Below, piece by piece: positions 10,901 to 28,315 of a stretch of 64,000 nt of DNA. Position 1 is the stretch's first letter. Every line of letters begins with the position of its first letter. A program made the position numbers and the translations under genes. The notes below the pieces were generated by a model, which had not been told where the DNA came from, ran no database searches, and saw only the letters and a list, made by a program, of their open reading frames with translations. This stretch comes from Adineta steineri (taxonomy: Eukaryota > Rotifera > Eurotatoria > Adinetida > Adinetidae), in NCBI GenBank assembly GCA_905250115.1, contig CAJNOI010000006.1, positions 973,526 to 1,037,525 on the forward strand, written 5' to 3'.

Positions 10901-13900
10901 ACTCGTTCTCGACGTCTCTCTTTGATTTTTTTTTCGTTCAAACGCCTTATGGGTATGAGACAAAGAAAAAAAAAGGTGAAAGAGAGAAAAATACGTAATA
11001 AGTGCGTCAAGTGATGTTCGATCAATTTGAATAGTAGTGTGAATAGAGGTGACCTGAGTGACTGCGGTCGTTCATTTATTTTTCTTCTTCTTCTTCTTCT
11101 TCGTCTTCTATATTCTTTTGTCGCCAACATCTTTTACTACTGCTGACCGTTAATCGAAATGGAAGATCATATTTGCATTGTATTAACTCAGTCATCAGCT
11201 TCATTGAAAGTGTAAGGTGTATGTATATATATGTTCATCATACAACGTAAGATATAAATGAAGATAAGTTGATCGTGACTGTATATATGTGAGTGACAAA
11301 AAACCCTGCACACAAAAAAAACGAGAGAGAGGGAGTGTGTGTGTGTGTGAGGGACGTATACATACATATATGTGTGTCTTCAACTAACTACCTTACAATC
11401 CGACACCATCGTACTTGATCGTCGCGAAGCCTTCTTTTTTTTCTGATTGTATACGATACGAATTGATAATTTGAAATCATTATGGATCCGTCCTTATTGG
11501 AACAATTTCTTGGTCCATCATCAACTCAATTTCAATTACCACCATTAACTGAAGATGAGAATGATGAGTTACATCCATTAATTACTACTGGGTTTCAACG
11601 GTTAAGTTATGCGAGGAAATCGTTACCAGGTAAACATTATATACATATACAAGGTCTAGATTATTTCTTCACACAAATTTATTAACCTGTTGTATATACA
11701 TTTACTCGATTTCTTTCCTTTATCGTTCCCTATATTGAATTGGTCAACTTTCATCCACCTTTTTCTTTCTTTCTCGTTTTTTCAATCATATTGAGCAGTA
11801 ATCGGTTTATTGAACTTATCAATTGATCGTTTTTTTCTTCTCTTTCTCATACTTACTTGAGTTTATATGTTTGAAATTTTTTAACAATTCAAAGCAACGA
11901 CAAACGATAAAAAGATGGTGATATATATGTAGTTTTCATTGATATTCAAACTTCATCTACGATCGTAAAGGATGAAAAAATCAGACGAGAAAGAAAGCAC
12001 ATCACACTCACATATGGTGCCTAATACGAATATTCTATTTTTGGCTAGTAAACCTCGTAAGATTTTTTTTATATTTCGTTTTTGTTATTATTTTTTTTTT
12101 ATTTTCTAATTGAATAAATTTTTCAAAAAAATTTAATTTTAGCTCGTCCAAAACCATCAACATCAACAGCTAAACCACGAGCTAACCCTGAAAATGGTTC
12201 AGCATCTCGATCACGACCGGGACCAGGAACTACGACTGCTCCTCCAGTGTCTGCAGGTAATTAAATAAAAGATTATATCAATTGAATATATACATATATA
12301 AATAAATAAAATCGAAATGGAGTATAGAAATAGATATAGATACAGTTTCTTCTTCTTCTTCAACGAATCGTCGGTCACGTTCTTCATCGGGTATACCACG
12401 TCCATTTTCATCTACATTATCAACAGGAGGTATACTGTCCATAGTTGTATCGTTGTCACCTTTCGTATTGTCCTCATTAATCAATCTCAACTACTGTTGT
12501 TTTATCGTTTAAATCTGCACCAGTCGTTGTTCTTCTTCCTTTTTTCTTTCTTTATTCTTCTACTTTCTATAACATATATATATGTATGTGTGTTTGTGTT
12601 TGTGTGTGTGTGTGTGTCTGTTATTGTTTCACTAAGTCACATTATTCATTTTATGTGCACACATACATATATATATTTATATCTCTAGTTGATGACGTAA
12701 GATTTGATCATGAATCGTAAACCACCAAATCGTGTTGTATCAAGTAGAATACAAGCGATAATAAATAAATAATATTTTTCTTTCATATTTTATTTAGCTG
12801 CAGCTAGTGGTGCCGTTGATGAAGCTATATTCGAAGATGCCTTTAAATCATCACATGCTGCATCAGTAAATGAATAAGATTGATATACTTGCTTTATTTT
12901 GACACATATCATGTTATTCAATTTAGTTATCATCTGGTAAAGATGTTGAAAATCAATTAACAAATGTTCGTGAAACACTTGCCGATACAAATAATGATTG
13001 GGAAAAACGTGTTGAAGCTGTAAGAAAATAAAATAAAGTTCATTTTTGTAGTCTATTTTAAATTTTTTTAGCTTAAACGTTTACGATCAATCGTTGCCGG
13101 TGGCGCCGATCAATATGAAGAATTTTTTCGTAGTCTTCGTCAACTTGATTTACCATTAGTTGCAACTGTAAGAGATTTACGTTCACAAATTGTTCGAGAA
13201 GCTTGTATAACATTAGCATACATGTCTGTTCGTTTAACAAATCGATTTGAACGTACAGCTGAAAGTATTCTACCAGCTATGCTTAGTTTAATACAAAATA
13301 GTGCAAAAGTTATTTCAACAAGTGGTTCAATTGCTTTGCGTTATATCATAGGACATACGCAAGCAGGTAAATTAATTCCACTTATATTAGCTGGAGTTGA
13401 ATCGAAAGCAAAAGATATTCGAAGGTTTGATATAAAATTTCGAGAAATTTTGATTTTTAATTTTAAATTTTTCAATTAGACAAACATATGAATTATTGGT
13501 TATTATGCTTACTACATGGGATATAGTTTATTTGGATAAACATGGACAATTAATACATAATGCAATAAAAAAAGGTCTATCTGATGCTGATGCTGATGCT
13601 CGATCACATGCAAGAAAATCTTTTGGACTTTTTCGTGATCATTTTCCTTTATTAGCTGATGTTTTGCTTGCTTCCCTTGATGCTTCGAAAAAGAAAACCT
13701 TATTGGTTAGTTAATTTTAAAAAAATGAAATAATTTTTTTTTGTTTTATTAAATTGTTCTGATTTTTTTCTTCTTTTAATGAATAAAATAGGGTGAGATG
13801 AGTAATTCATCGAGTACACATTCATTAGCAAGTACAAGTACAGGTACTTCGAAATTACGGAGTATTAAAGAGTAAGAATTTACTTCGTTGTGATTTTCTT

Positions 13901-16900
13901 TTTTGTTAATGTTGAATATCTGATATTCATTTTAGTGTTACTCCTAGACAAGCTCGTGCAGTGATTAATGGTATGATACTTGTTTTTTAAATGCTTTTTT
14001 CCTAAGATGAACTTATTAAATTTGTTTCTAGATAAACAACAATCACCGAGTGCTCTAGCACGATCATCGAGTGCGAATGAACTTGCATTACGAAAGAGAA
14101 ATAATTTATTAAGTAAGAAATTTTTTAATATAAATATTCGAAATAAAATTCTACGCACGAAGTTTACTTATAGTATATCCTTTCATATTGCACTAAACTC
14201 GTTTATTATTGCTATAATTAAGTTTATTTATGAGAAAATTATACAATGAAAAAAAAATCTGAAGAAGTCATAGATGAATGAAAATTTTTGAATTTTTTTT
14301 TTGTTTTCAAGGTAATTGAAATAAAGAATGATATCCTGTATATGTGTAATATCACAGTATTATGAGATTGCAGATATTAATATACTACAGCATTTCTAAT
14401 ACAGATCAAAATCATGCTAAGCACAAAATTGTCCTACAGGGACGTGAAATGTCAAGAAGTGACAATCACCTTCTACTGGAGGAATATATCAATGAAACAT
14501 CTTCTTTCTATTTTTGAATTTTGTCATTATGAATAATAACTATTTCTTTATATTGAATGTCAAAGTATGCCTCAACGTCTTGTGTGATACTATAGAAATG
14601 TGCTAATTATTTATAGAAAATAGATTATTTTTTTGTGATGAATAGCAAGAAACATTTTGACCTTGCCTGCAATGTCATCGAATTATTGAATCTCGGCAGA
14701 ATTTTGACCTTCTATTTGTTATTGATAATGTTTTTGCTTGTATAGAAATTTTGACATGTCTCCATCAACATTCAGTTAGATAGTTCAAATGATAAAATTA
14801 TATTTAGCATGTTAATAGTAGAATCGATACAAGGTGAGAGATTATTATTCATTGATTATTGAAGAATCATTCACTTCAAAATCAATGAATAATTATAAAT
14901 CTACAACAAGAGATTACGTGTAAGACTATGAATTTGTGCAATAGTTAGATCTCATAGAAAACTAATATTTATAATTATTTATTTTTGTAATTTTAGATCT
15001 TAATACACCTACTATTCAATCAACAACCGGTATGTTTTTGAATACTTTAAATCGTTTGATTCAATAGAAGAAAAATTAAATTTAGGTCGACCTCGATTTC
15101 TTGCTCAATCAGCAGCTGCAACAAATAGTGCAAAAACTACTACTACTGTAAATTCTCGTCCAACCCATACTGTTTCTCAATCACAACCAGGTAGTCGATC
15201 AACATCTCCAAATTCTTTAAAATCAGCTCATTATTTATCAAATGCATTACGTACACCAACAAATGCACGATCAAAAATACCTGTTGGTTCAAGTGGTGGT
15301 TCAAGAATATCCAGTCGAGAATCAAGTCCAGGACGAACACGTACGTTTAAAAACTAATTTTTTTCATTTCTTAAATAAGTAAAATAACAAAACTAAGAGT
15401 TTAAACAAAAAACATAAATTTTTTCAGCGGTGACTGCTAGTGGTGGTGGAAATAGACGTCGATTTGTTCGTAAGTTTGTAGATATGTATATATATATATA
15501 AATGTAAATGTGTTCGTATGTTAACATAATAGATATTTTTCTTCTTATTTGTTTGTTTCGATTAGAGACAATTTAGTACTTAGATTTTTTTTGTATTATT
15601 CAATTTGTTTGATTAGTAACTAATAAATAAATTTTATGTATAGGTTCATATGGATATCGAGCACCAGGAAGTGATTATGTCGATCATTCACGACGTGTTA
15701 ATGGTGCTTGGGGTGCTGATAGTGGTGATGATGCATCAGAAACATCGAGTATATGTTCTGAAAGATCACTTGAAGTATATTTTCAATTGAAATACTATTA
15801 TTTTAATATATAATCTTTGTTTTTGTGTATAGGATGTAGCAGATATTTTACGTCGAATGCAAAGTACAGAATGGGCTGAACGAAAAGAAAGTCTTGCTAG
15901 TTTATATCATATGATACGATCTGGTCGTGTATTTAGTACTCATGAATTAAAACGTCTAACTGAATTATTAACAAAACGTTTTTATGATCCACATTCACAA
16001 GTATTTACAGCATTTCTTGATGTTTTACCTGAATTTATAACAGCATATAAACGTGAATTAAATGAATGGCTTTATACATTATTAACACGTTTATTAATTC
16101 GTTTGGGTGCACCAGATTTACTTGATTCAGTTTATAAAAAATTAAAAACATGTTTAACTATTGTTAATGCATCATTTGATGTTCATGCACAATTTACTGT
16201 TCTTATACGTTTTATTAATGATAATTCATCAGCACCGGGTATTAAAGCGAAAGAAATACTTCTAAGATATTTACAACAAATAATTCAACATATGGAACCA
16301 GTTGATATAGCTAATAATGCAGATATACGAATTGCTTTATCAAAAATTATCAATTGGTCAAATGAACCCAAAAGTTTAGAAATGAGAAAGGTAAACAAAG
16401 AAAATGTTTAAAATCAATGAAGAAATAAAAGAAGAGAAAATTTATATTTAGGCTGCTCAAGGTGTTATTCTTTCTCTTTATAATTTAAATAGACCAGAAT
16501 TTACAATAATGCTCACTGCCTTACCAACAACTTATCAAGTATGTTTCTTTTTGTTTGAATTTAAAATTAAATATAGACATGTTACATAACAAACGAAGTT
16601 ATAATGAACTAATATATATTCAAGGATATTTCACTCATAATAATTTTTATGTTTTGATACAACTGAGAAGTATTTGATTAACACTTAAATGAATTGAGAA
16701 CAAATACATTAGAAATTACCTTGACTATCTAATATAAGTCTGATGTTTTATTAAATATCTCTATTTAATCAGTTGTTAACTAAATATCTTTATCTCTCAT
16801 ATCAATTGTTATAATTAATTCTTGTTTCCTACTCAACGGAACAAACTATCATCTCTACAATATTAGATTCTAAAAGTTTTTCAAAGATCTTATCTATCCT

Positions 16901-19106
16901 AGACAGATTTCTAGAAATACGATTATTTCTAGGATGCTGCTGCAAAAATTCTTCGACCAGCTAATGACATGCAATCATCAACACATTCTCAACTTGATAA
17001 TAAGTATAAATAGAATTATTTTCTTATATTCTATATTTTTGAAATCAAAAATTTCAATATTAAGATTTGATTTTCTTCAACGATCAAATAGTAATAATTT
17101 AACATCTTCAATGACAAGTTCAATTCATTCAGAACTTCAAGCACCATCATATGCATCTGATATGCGTATTTTAATGGAAAATATGCAAGCATTAAATATC
17201 AATCATCGACAAGATGATTTATTATTATTAACAAATTCAAATCCTTTAAAAGAAACAAATTATCAAGGTAAATATAAAATATTATTTCCTTCATTTTTAT
17301 TCAAATAAATCATTTAGATACACGTTCAAATTCAACAAGACATTATACACCACAAGCTTATCGTTCAAATCAATCGCAAAGTAATGTTACGGAAGCATCA
17401 GATGTATGTGATTCTTATTTTTGTTTGAAATTGAATCTAAACTTTACTCTTTTTTTTTTAAATATTAAAGAGTATTCTTGATGCTACTGATCGTCCAGCT
17501 GCTATTGATATAGCACTTAATATGGCAAATCAACAAACATTAGGAAAAGAACAACGACAACATGCATTACGTTGTATATTAAAATTTTCGAAATTAAATG
17601 ATTCCGAAACATGGAATTTAGCATTTAGTAAAACATTAAATACTTTAACACAAATTCTTGATAATGAACAAGATGAAACAATATATAAAGTTTATAGTCT
17701 TCGTATAATACGTGAATTATTAACACATCATACAAGTTTATTTAAGAATTATATCGAACTAACTATATTTCGAATATTAAAAGCTCAAAGTGAAATCGAA
17801 AGTGAAGTAAGTTAAGAAATTTTGTTTTAGAAAACAAAATATTGTATGATTTTTTTTAGATAACTCGTTCAGCTGAACAAGCAGCTCATGCTGCAGCTGA
17901 ATATTTACCAGCTGAAAATACTGTTCGAGTACTTAAACCCATAATAGAACAAGCTAAATATCCAATGAATCAATCAGCTATTGCAATGTTACAAAAAACA
18001 ATTGAATTAATGAATAAAGATATATGTACAGAATTAATGCCTGAAATGATACCACCACTTTTAACGGTAAGATTTATTTTTATATATAAAATAAAACGAA
18101 TATTTAAATGAAATAATAAATAAAAGGTATGGGATTTTCATTCCCATAATTTCATTGGTGGAGACAACGTAAGAATTGGTGGTTTATTTTTTTTCTTTCT
18201 AATGCCATTGCTTTGTTTTATTCCGGAGTTCGCATGTAATATGCATATGACAAATGCTATAATATTGATTAGAATTTCATTTGAATATAAATAATTCTTT
18301 CTTTTGTTTGTATAAATTTTTAGTCATGGGATAGTGAAACATCAAGTGTACGAAAAGCAGCTGTTTTTTGTTTGGTTTCAATTTATTTAGTGGTTGGTGA
18401 TAGTCTTCGTGCTCATTTGCATAAATTAAGTGCAAGCAAGGTAAATAGAATAAAAATGAATGAAAAAAGTTTGTTGTAACGTTATCTAATTGAGAAAAAT
18501 TTGAGATTGATTATGAGATTTATTTTAATATAGCCTCGATTTTCAAAGGAAGTTTTGGTAAGATGATATCGAGATTTAATAGTCCTTTTTTTTTTGTTTT
18601 CGCTGCTTGCTTCTCTTTCGCTTTATTTATTATTCTGATTATTTGAAAATAAATTGTGTGTTATAATTTTCCTCAATTGATTCAGTTTTTATATTCCATT
18701 TAACCCTTTCAGTTTCATGCGAATAAATATGACACATATTTTCCATAGATTATTATAATTTATTTCGGTCGAAATAATTTGAGAGTTAAAAAGGTTAATT
18801 GTTTTTGTTTAGTATTCAGATCAGGATGACTTTTAAGATTTCAGATGAATTAAGATTGACTCTTTTTTTTAAATAAAACCCATATTTTTTACTATGATTA
18901 AACTATGCAAAAACAATGCTTTATTCAGTAATAAGAATAATGCTTTTTAATTTCAATGACTAGTTTTGTTTCGATTATTTTTATTAATAATATCATTTTT
19001 CTTTTTAAAGCTCAAATTATTAAATGTTTACATTTCAAAAGCTCAACAGCAGACAAGCAATTTAGAGAAATCATCGTCAACAAATGGGAATAGCAATAAC
19101 ATATAA
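7927..19106 (+). CDS. CLASP: CLASP, cytoplasmic linker-associated protein (TOG-domain microtubule plus-end stabiliser)
   Basis: I could join about 30 exons in frame, giving about 1,372 aa for the longest form. TOG1 is encoded by 7927-8130, 8190-8271, 8331-8374, 8434-8490, 8543-8637, 10336-10411, 10475-10572 and 10629-10735 (e.g. VRQQAIDTLVEIYRHVGEKV). A Ser-rich linker is at 12143-12429. TOG2 is at 12798-13705 (LTNVRETLADTNNDWEKRVE). A Ser/Arg linker is at 13792-15774 and includes an SxIP EB-binding motif (ARSKIPVG, near 15271). TOG3 is at 15833-16538. The C-terminal CLIP-interacting domain is at 17471-19106, including exons 17471-17806, 17860-18066, 18324-18440 and 19011-19106. CLASPs suppress catastrophe at microtubule plus ends in mitosis and cell polarity. 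The start of the exon at 17065 could also be 17092. The large first intron region holds three alternative first exons, listed separately. The gene appears intact. Confidence 0.95.
9482..9534 (+). CDS. CLASP: CLASP alternative first exon A (17 codons)
   Basis: The ATG at 9482 opens MLTNQSKTFTTKYPSIS and ends with a GTAAGT donor after two bases of a codon. This phase matches the acceptor at 10336, giving ...SISE-FGTSTIQLNK. It would replace the first half of TOG1 (exons 7927-8637). A conserved phase match plus a clean donor is the only evidence; transcripts were not seen. Confidence 0.55.
10073..10080 (+). promoter_or_regulatory. TATA-box-like element before CLASP first exon B
   Basis: TATATAAG in the context GCTATATAAGCAGG lies about 100 nt upstream of the ATG at 10180. 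It is followed about 45 nt later by an initiator-like GGTCAGTAG. This would place a short 5' UTR directly on alternative exon B. It is a sequence match only. Confidence 0.45.
10180..10217 (+). CDS. CLASP: CLASP alternative first exon B (MRRTYSTQIIND)
   Basis: The ATG at 10180 gives MRRTYSTQIIND plus two bases, then a GTGAGT donor. The phase is the same as exon A and the 8637 donor, so it joins 10336 to read ...NDR-FGTSTIQ. Vertebrate CLASP2 also has an isoform with a short alternative N-terminus beginning MRR, though there it is lipid-modified at cysteines and this exon has none. A TATA-like element lies upstream. Confidence 0.6.
11482..11629 (+). CDS. CLASP: CLASP alternative first exon C (TOG1-less isoform)
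   Basis: The ATG at 11482 encodes 49 codons (MDPSLLEQFLGPSSTQFQLP..., acidic middle, ending ARKSLP) and one extra base before a GTAAAC donor. That phase 1 equals the phase of the 10735 donor, so it joins the exon at 12143 (RPKPSTSTAKPRAN). The product would lack TOG1 entirely, like beta/gamma CLASP isoforms of vertebrates. Coding-like composition and the phase match support it. Confidence 0.65.
12582..12621 (+). repeat. TG-rich simple repeat in a CLASP intron
   Basis: A tract of (TG)n interrupted by TTTG units inside the intron between exons 12346-12429 and 12798-12865. It is a low-complexity microsatellite, with no other structure seen. Confidence 0.8.
18534..18557 (+). CDS. CLASP: Candidate 24-nt CLASP cassette microexon
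   Basis: Between the exons ending 18440 and starting 19011, a TTTAATATAG acceptor is followed by 24 nt encoding PRFSKEVL and then a GTAAGA donor. Both flanking junctions are phase 0, so inclusion adds exactly eight residues between SASK and LKLLNVYISK in the C-terminal domain. It could also be chance splice-like sequence. Confidence 0.4.
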
Positions 19107-19521
19107 TAAAATGAAAAAGATCAATTCTCATATCTTCATGTCATCTGTGTGTACATAGAAAGTTAGACTTTTTACCTTTATTCTTAACTTAATTGTGTTC
19201 GTCTATGTATGTGTGTATCAAAAAAAAAGAAAAGAACAAAAAAAAAACGAATGATAATGATAATGATCTTTTTTTTTTACTATTAGATATCATTCAACGT
19301 TTAAAACATGTAGACATTTGATCATTATTCATTTCTTTTTCTCCTTCTATTGATGATTCAATATTACTATTATTATTATTATTACTATTATTGTTGTTTG
19401 TTGTATGTTCTTCTTCTTTACTGCTATAAAAAAATTCATATTTTTTCTTCTTCTCTTGAACAACTATTTAAAAAAAAAGGCAAAATAAATAATTTAACAT
19501 TAAACAAAACATTCTTTTTTT
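19107..19521. other. 3' region between CLASP and the ubiquitin-like ORF
   Basis: Convergent 3' ends. T-rich and A-rich runs and an (ATT)n/(ATTACT)n tract near 19362-19392. AATAAA-like signals occur after the CLASP stop. No gene seen. Confidence 0.6.
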
Positions 19522-19776
19522 CTATAAACATCGATATAAATAAAGTGTTGAACGTTCAGGTATACCAAGAGAACGAAGTGAACAAAATTGATGACAATCA
19601 ATACGTTGTTGACCAAAACATAACATCATTTCATATTGTGGAATACATAATGCACGTTGTAAACCATAGAGTATATCAAGTATACGTGCATCACTATCAC
19701 TACGTATGCGTACTTCATAACAACAGCCTTCATATGAAACATAAACAATAGTTGCTTGTGTATTATTAGGCATCAT
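19522..19776 (-). CDS. Small ubiquitin-like-fold protein, 84 aa
   Basis: A single-exon ORF starting at tandem ATGs (19776 and 19773). The pattern of hydrophobic residues resembles a ubiquitin-like beta-grasp domain: strand TIVYVSYEG, strand CYEVRIRSDSD, helix ARILDILYGLQRAL, IPQYEMMLCFGQQRID, then LRSLGIPERSTLYLY as the last strand. There is no C-terminal Gly-Gly (it ends YRCL), so conjugation is unlikely and a binding-type UBL is more plausible. I cannot name the family. It is tail-to-tail with CLASP. Confidence 0.6.
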   Translation of the reverse strand: MMPNNTQATIVYVSYEGCCYEVRIRSDSDARILDILYGLQRALCIPQYEMMLCFGQQRIDCHQFCSLRSLGIPERSTLYLYRCL

Positions 19777-21289
19777 ATTTAATTCGAATTATAAATTTTC
19801 AGTACAGAAAAAAAAAAATGTCAAAATAATATTTATTGTGGGCGGGTGAGATTTATCTGTGTATAAAAAATGAAAAACAGATTGAATTTGGCGCTTGATT
19901 GAATACGCAGAAAACCCATCTGTATTTTCCATTTAACGAAGGATTCATTAAACAGGCATGTTTGTCTATACTCAAGCATAAGAGTTAGATCAACAACAAA
20001 AAAAAACATAATTCGTTAAAATTCTTTTAATTAACACATAATTGGAATATTAACAATGCATGATCTATCCGAAGTATTGATTGACGAAAAAAGCAAGTAT
20101 TTTTTTGTGTCTGTGAAATAAATCAGTATGGATGGATAAATCGGCAATTGTTTATAAAAAAACTATATCATAAATGTCGTAATATGTTATATATGATTTA
20201 TTTCGATTAACAGATGGAGGAATTATTGATTCCGTTCAGTAGATAGGATTTGTGTATATATCAATTGATTAGGATCGAATAGATCTTTCTCTCTTTAGTT
20301 GTAATATACAATTGTATTGTAGTAATTATATTCCATTATAACTACAAGGTGAAACAAAGCTCGTCCGCGTGTAGACATTTTCTTAGGAAAAATAAGTCAT
20401 TATAAGCTATTTTTTCCCTTTCAAATGACTTTGATGTGTGATAATAACATCCTTTTTCTATTCAAGATTGACTCGAAATAATAACAAGCAAGAAAATAAA
20501 TAGAAAATAAAAATTCAATGTAGAAATTATAATCCTGTTAATTATTGTATTTATCCACAAAATATTTAGAAAACTCACGATCATATCTTTAATAATTATT
20601 CTAATATTTATATATATGAAGTTCTTACATCTGGATGAGAGTTCACTTGTTGTCATAAAAAAAGATTAGATGTCTTAAGCAATCCAACTCATTTTTTTGC
20701 ATGACAAACATATTTCTTTTCTCTTCTTTTTTTTTCGTTTGATGTTGACTAAGATAATGAATTAAATTGAATCTTGTTCTCAAATATTTTATCTTCAATA
20801 TACAAAATCTATACAGTTATAAATTTTTGGTAATTGTTATAGATATTGATTAGGAGAGAAAAATGCTTTTTTTTTTACTAAAATAGAGATTGGCAGAGAA
20901 AGAGAGAATAAGAAGGAGAACGAGAAATATAGACTGAGAGAAATCTCTAGTCTATCTCTGTTTCTTTTTCTACTAATGCTATTCATTCACCTTTTATACA
21001 TCTACAGAACCACATCCTTTTCTTATCATCTATCTATGGAAACTTAATATTAGAAGGTTTCGCAGAAAAAAAACCTTTTAATTTACCATAAAATTTTTGA
21101 GTGTATTACATCATGCATAAGATATTCCCTAATCTCAACTAAACGAGAAAATATTTTCCTGTAAGCTAATTTTTATATTCATTCATCTATATAATATATA
21201 TATATATATATGGGAAAACTCTGTTTTAGATCCATCGTTACTCCTTATATCTTCATATTCTCTTCTGTTTTTCATTGTCAATCAATAAT
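19777..21289. other. Intergenic, upstream of the neuropeptide gene
   Basis: No coding frame with support on either strand. A short imperfect hairpin lies at about 20929-20955 (ATAGACT ... AGTCTAT), with a CT/AG-rich patch around it. An alternating AT tract sits at about 21190-21211, about 80 nt before the neuropeptide ATG; it may act as a core promoter, but this is not clear. Confidence 0.5.
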
Positions 21290-22439
21290 ATGAAGCTGTA
21301 CGTCATTTTATTTGCCGTATTAATGGTTATAATACAAGCAGTCTTTAGTCAAGCTACACTCACGCAAAGTCTTTCGGACAATAACAATCTTAAACGGTAG
21401 GATCACAATAAAAAATTAAAGACCACCTCCATATGCATCAAAGTTCCGTTTTATACATTGTCACACAGTATTTCCGATTAATAACATCATAGCCTTTTTT
21501 GTTCTTTTTCTTCTTTGTATGTTCTATTTTCTTTCTTTTAATCCAAATTGTCATATACATTTACCGAATCCTCCTATCGTCTACTTATTACCATATAATC
21601 GAATCTATTTTCTTTTTCCATGTTAGAGACTTAAACAGAATAAGACATATTTCCTGAGACGAAAAACGCGAGAGAAAATATTTTACATGACACGAACAAT
21701 CGATCGGTGGGCTTATTTGGTCTCTAAACTAATAAATCATTTTAGGATTTTCTAAGACTATAATGTTTATATTGACATGAAATTTTCTATTATATGCGAT
21801 ATACTTTAATATGAAAGTCAATTTTTTTTGAAAAAAGAAAAAAAACTTCTGTCTACTTGGCACGGAATAATTTAAAATAAATATATATTCACTTTATATT
21901 TGTTTGCTAAAAATATTGACAAACGGAAGTCAATGTCATTAGTAACCTATTTCAAAGTATTGTCGAGAAAAAGAAATATGCACTGCCTTATTCAATATAT
22001 GAATAAAACAAATATATATATATAATATAAAACAGCGTTATTAGTTTCGCCGCCTTTACCATGGATATTTGAAATTTAACAAGCTTAATTATTTATTCAT
22101 ATATATATTTTGTTTCATTTCTTGTTTTTTAAGAATGAGTAGTGCTTGGGGTAAACGCATGTCATCAGCGTGGGGTAAACGTATGTCATCCGCATGGGGA
22201 AAACGAGCTGAAAGTGATAATGATGATTTGTACAATTATGTTCTTCGCGAACTTTATTATCAAGCACTTCATAATAAAAATGATTACCCACGATATCCAA
22301 CTGACAATGAAAGTATGAATAGAGTTTTTGATTATAATTATATGTCTATATTTTATTTTCTTTAGTTTTGGACCAATATTTAGCACAGCGTACAACAGCT
22401 AACAATGATGATGAAGCTGCACAACAAAATATGTCATGA
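21290..22439 (+). CDS. Neuropeptide precursor with three MSSAW-amide repeats
   Basis: Three exons join in frame: 21290-21396, 22134-22312, 22366-22439 (119 aa). Exon 1 encodes a classic signal peptide (MKLYVILFAVLMVIIQAVFS) and a spacer ending in a dibasic Lys-Arg split by the first intron. Exon 2 begins directly with three tandem units MSSAWGKR. Each is a 5-residue peptide followed by Gly (amidation donor) and Lys-Arg (prohormone convertase site), predicting three copies of MSSAW-NH2. The rest is an acidic, Tyr-rich spacer peptide (AESDNDDLYNYVLREL...) ending AAQQNMS. Serine and alanine codons differ between the repeats (AGT/TCA/TCC; GCT/GCG/GCA), so the peptide is conserved while the DNA has diverged. 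I do not recognise a known neuropeptide family with this C-terminus. Confidence 0.85.
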
Positions 22440-23459
22440 GAAGAAAAACGCAATATCATAAATGAAACATTTTAACCAAAAAATACATTTTTCTTTTTTT
22501 TTTGAGTTTTTTTTCTGATCTTTTGGAATTTATGTTAAGTTCTATCCGAATAGAATTAAGTCACACACAATGTACTGTGCATATTGAACACCATTTTGTT
22601 GAATTTCAACATGTCATTTTCACAAACTATATTGATATTAATTTGAAGAATGAATATATAGATATATATTTTATCTATCATGAAAATCTGTTTAATAAAT
22701 ATAAGGAATTTGAAAGTCAAACATGACTATTCTTGTTTTTCAATATTATATTAAGGAAAAATATATATATTGTTCCCTATGGCTTAAAAAAGTACTGACA
22801 TTCATAAATCCTTCAAGCTTATCGAAAATAGTATATATATATATATATTACTTATGATAAGTTTTTCTTCTACTGTAATTAAATATGTTTCCAACTTTAT
22901 TATGCTATCGATTTTCTTAGTTAATATTTACAATGTCAATAAATATGTATAACCTGAATGAATTATTCTTATAAATAAATCTTCATTTACTAAAATGTTT
23001 TCAAAATGAAGAATAATTATAGCAATGTTTTTTTTATGTAAGAAAATGTGACATTGATGATTCTTTTATCCGAATGACTTTGAATTTATTTTTTTTCTAA
23101 GAAGCTTAGTGTTGCTTTTGTTCATTGACTAGGTTTTCTTCCGAGGTTTCACATATTGTCTTAATCCTTCTTATTCATTGAAAATTTATCCAACAAAAAA
23201 AAACAACACATCAATAAATGATATTTATGTTTTATTTTGACGTTATACAAAAGAAAAGAGTAGTTCAATTATTTCGAAATAAAGAGTTTTTAATACAATT
23301 TTATAATATCAATGCATGAATAAAAAAAAAGTGTTTAAATGTAACAGAAAAATGTAAATGTTTGTTTTTTTTATACAATAGAAATACATTATAAAGTAAA
23401 GAATATGTTGATAAAATACTGTTAGTAAAAAGAAAAAGAAGAGATTCCCATTGATATAT
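22440..23459. other. Intergenic, 3' sides of neuropeptide and CRMP genes
   Basis: AT-rich with several poly-T runs and AATAAA-type signals. Short ORFs here have no coding character. An (AT)n tract lies at about 22831-22849. Confidence 0.55.

Positions 23460-28315
<4,856 letters not shown>

Noticed and set aside
12211..12688. Several ORFs on both strands including a 123-codon plus ORF
   Set aside because: They overlap the CLASP exon 12346-12429 in other frames and are made of TTC, TG and TA repeats. The frame consistent with CLASP splicing explains the coding signal.
22115..22395. Minus-strand ORFs opposite the neuropeptide repeats
   Set aside because: They are reverse-strand shadows of the MSSAWGKR repeats; the plus frame has signal peptide, dibasic sites and splice junctions.
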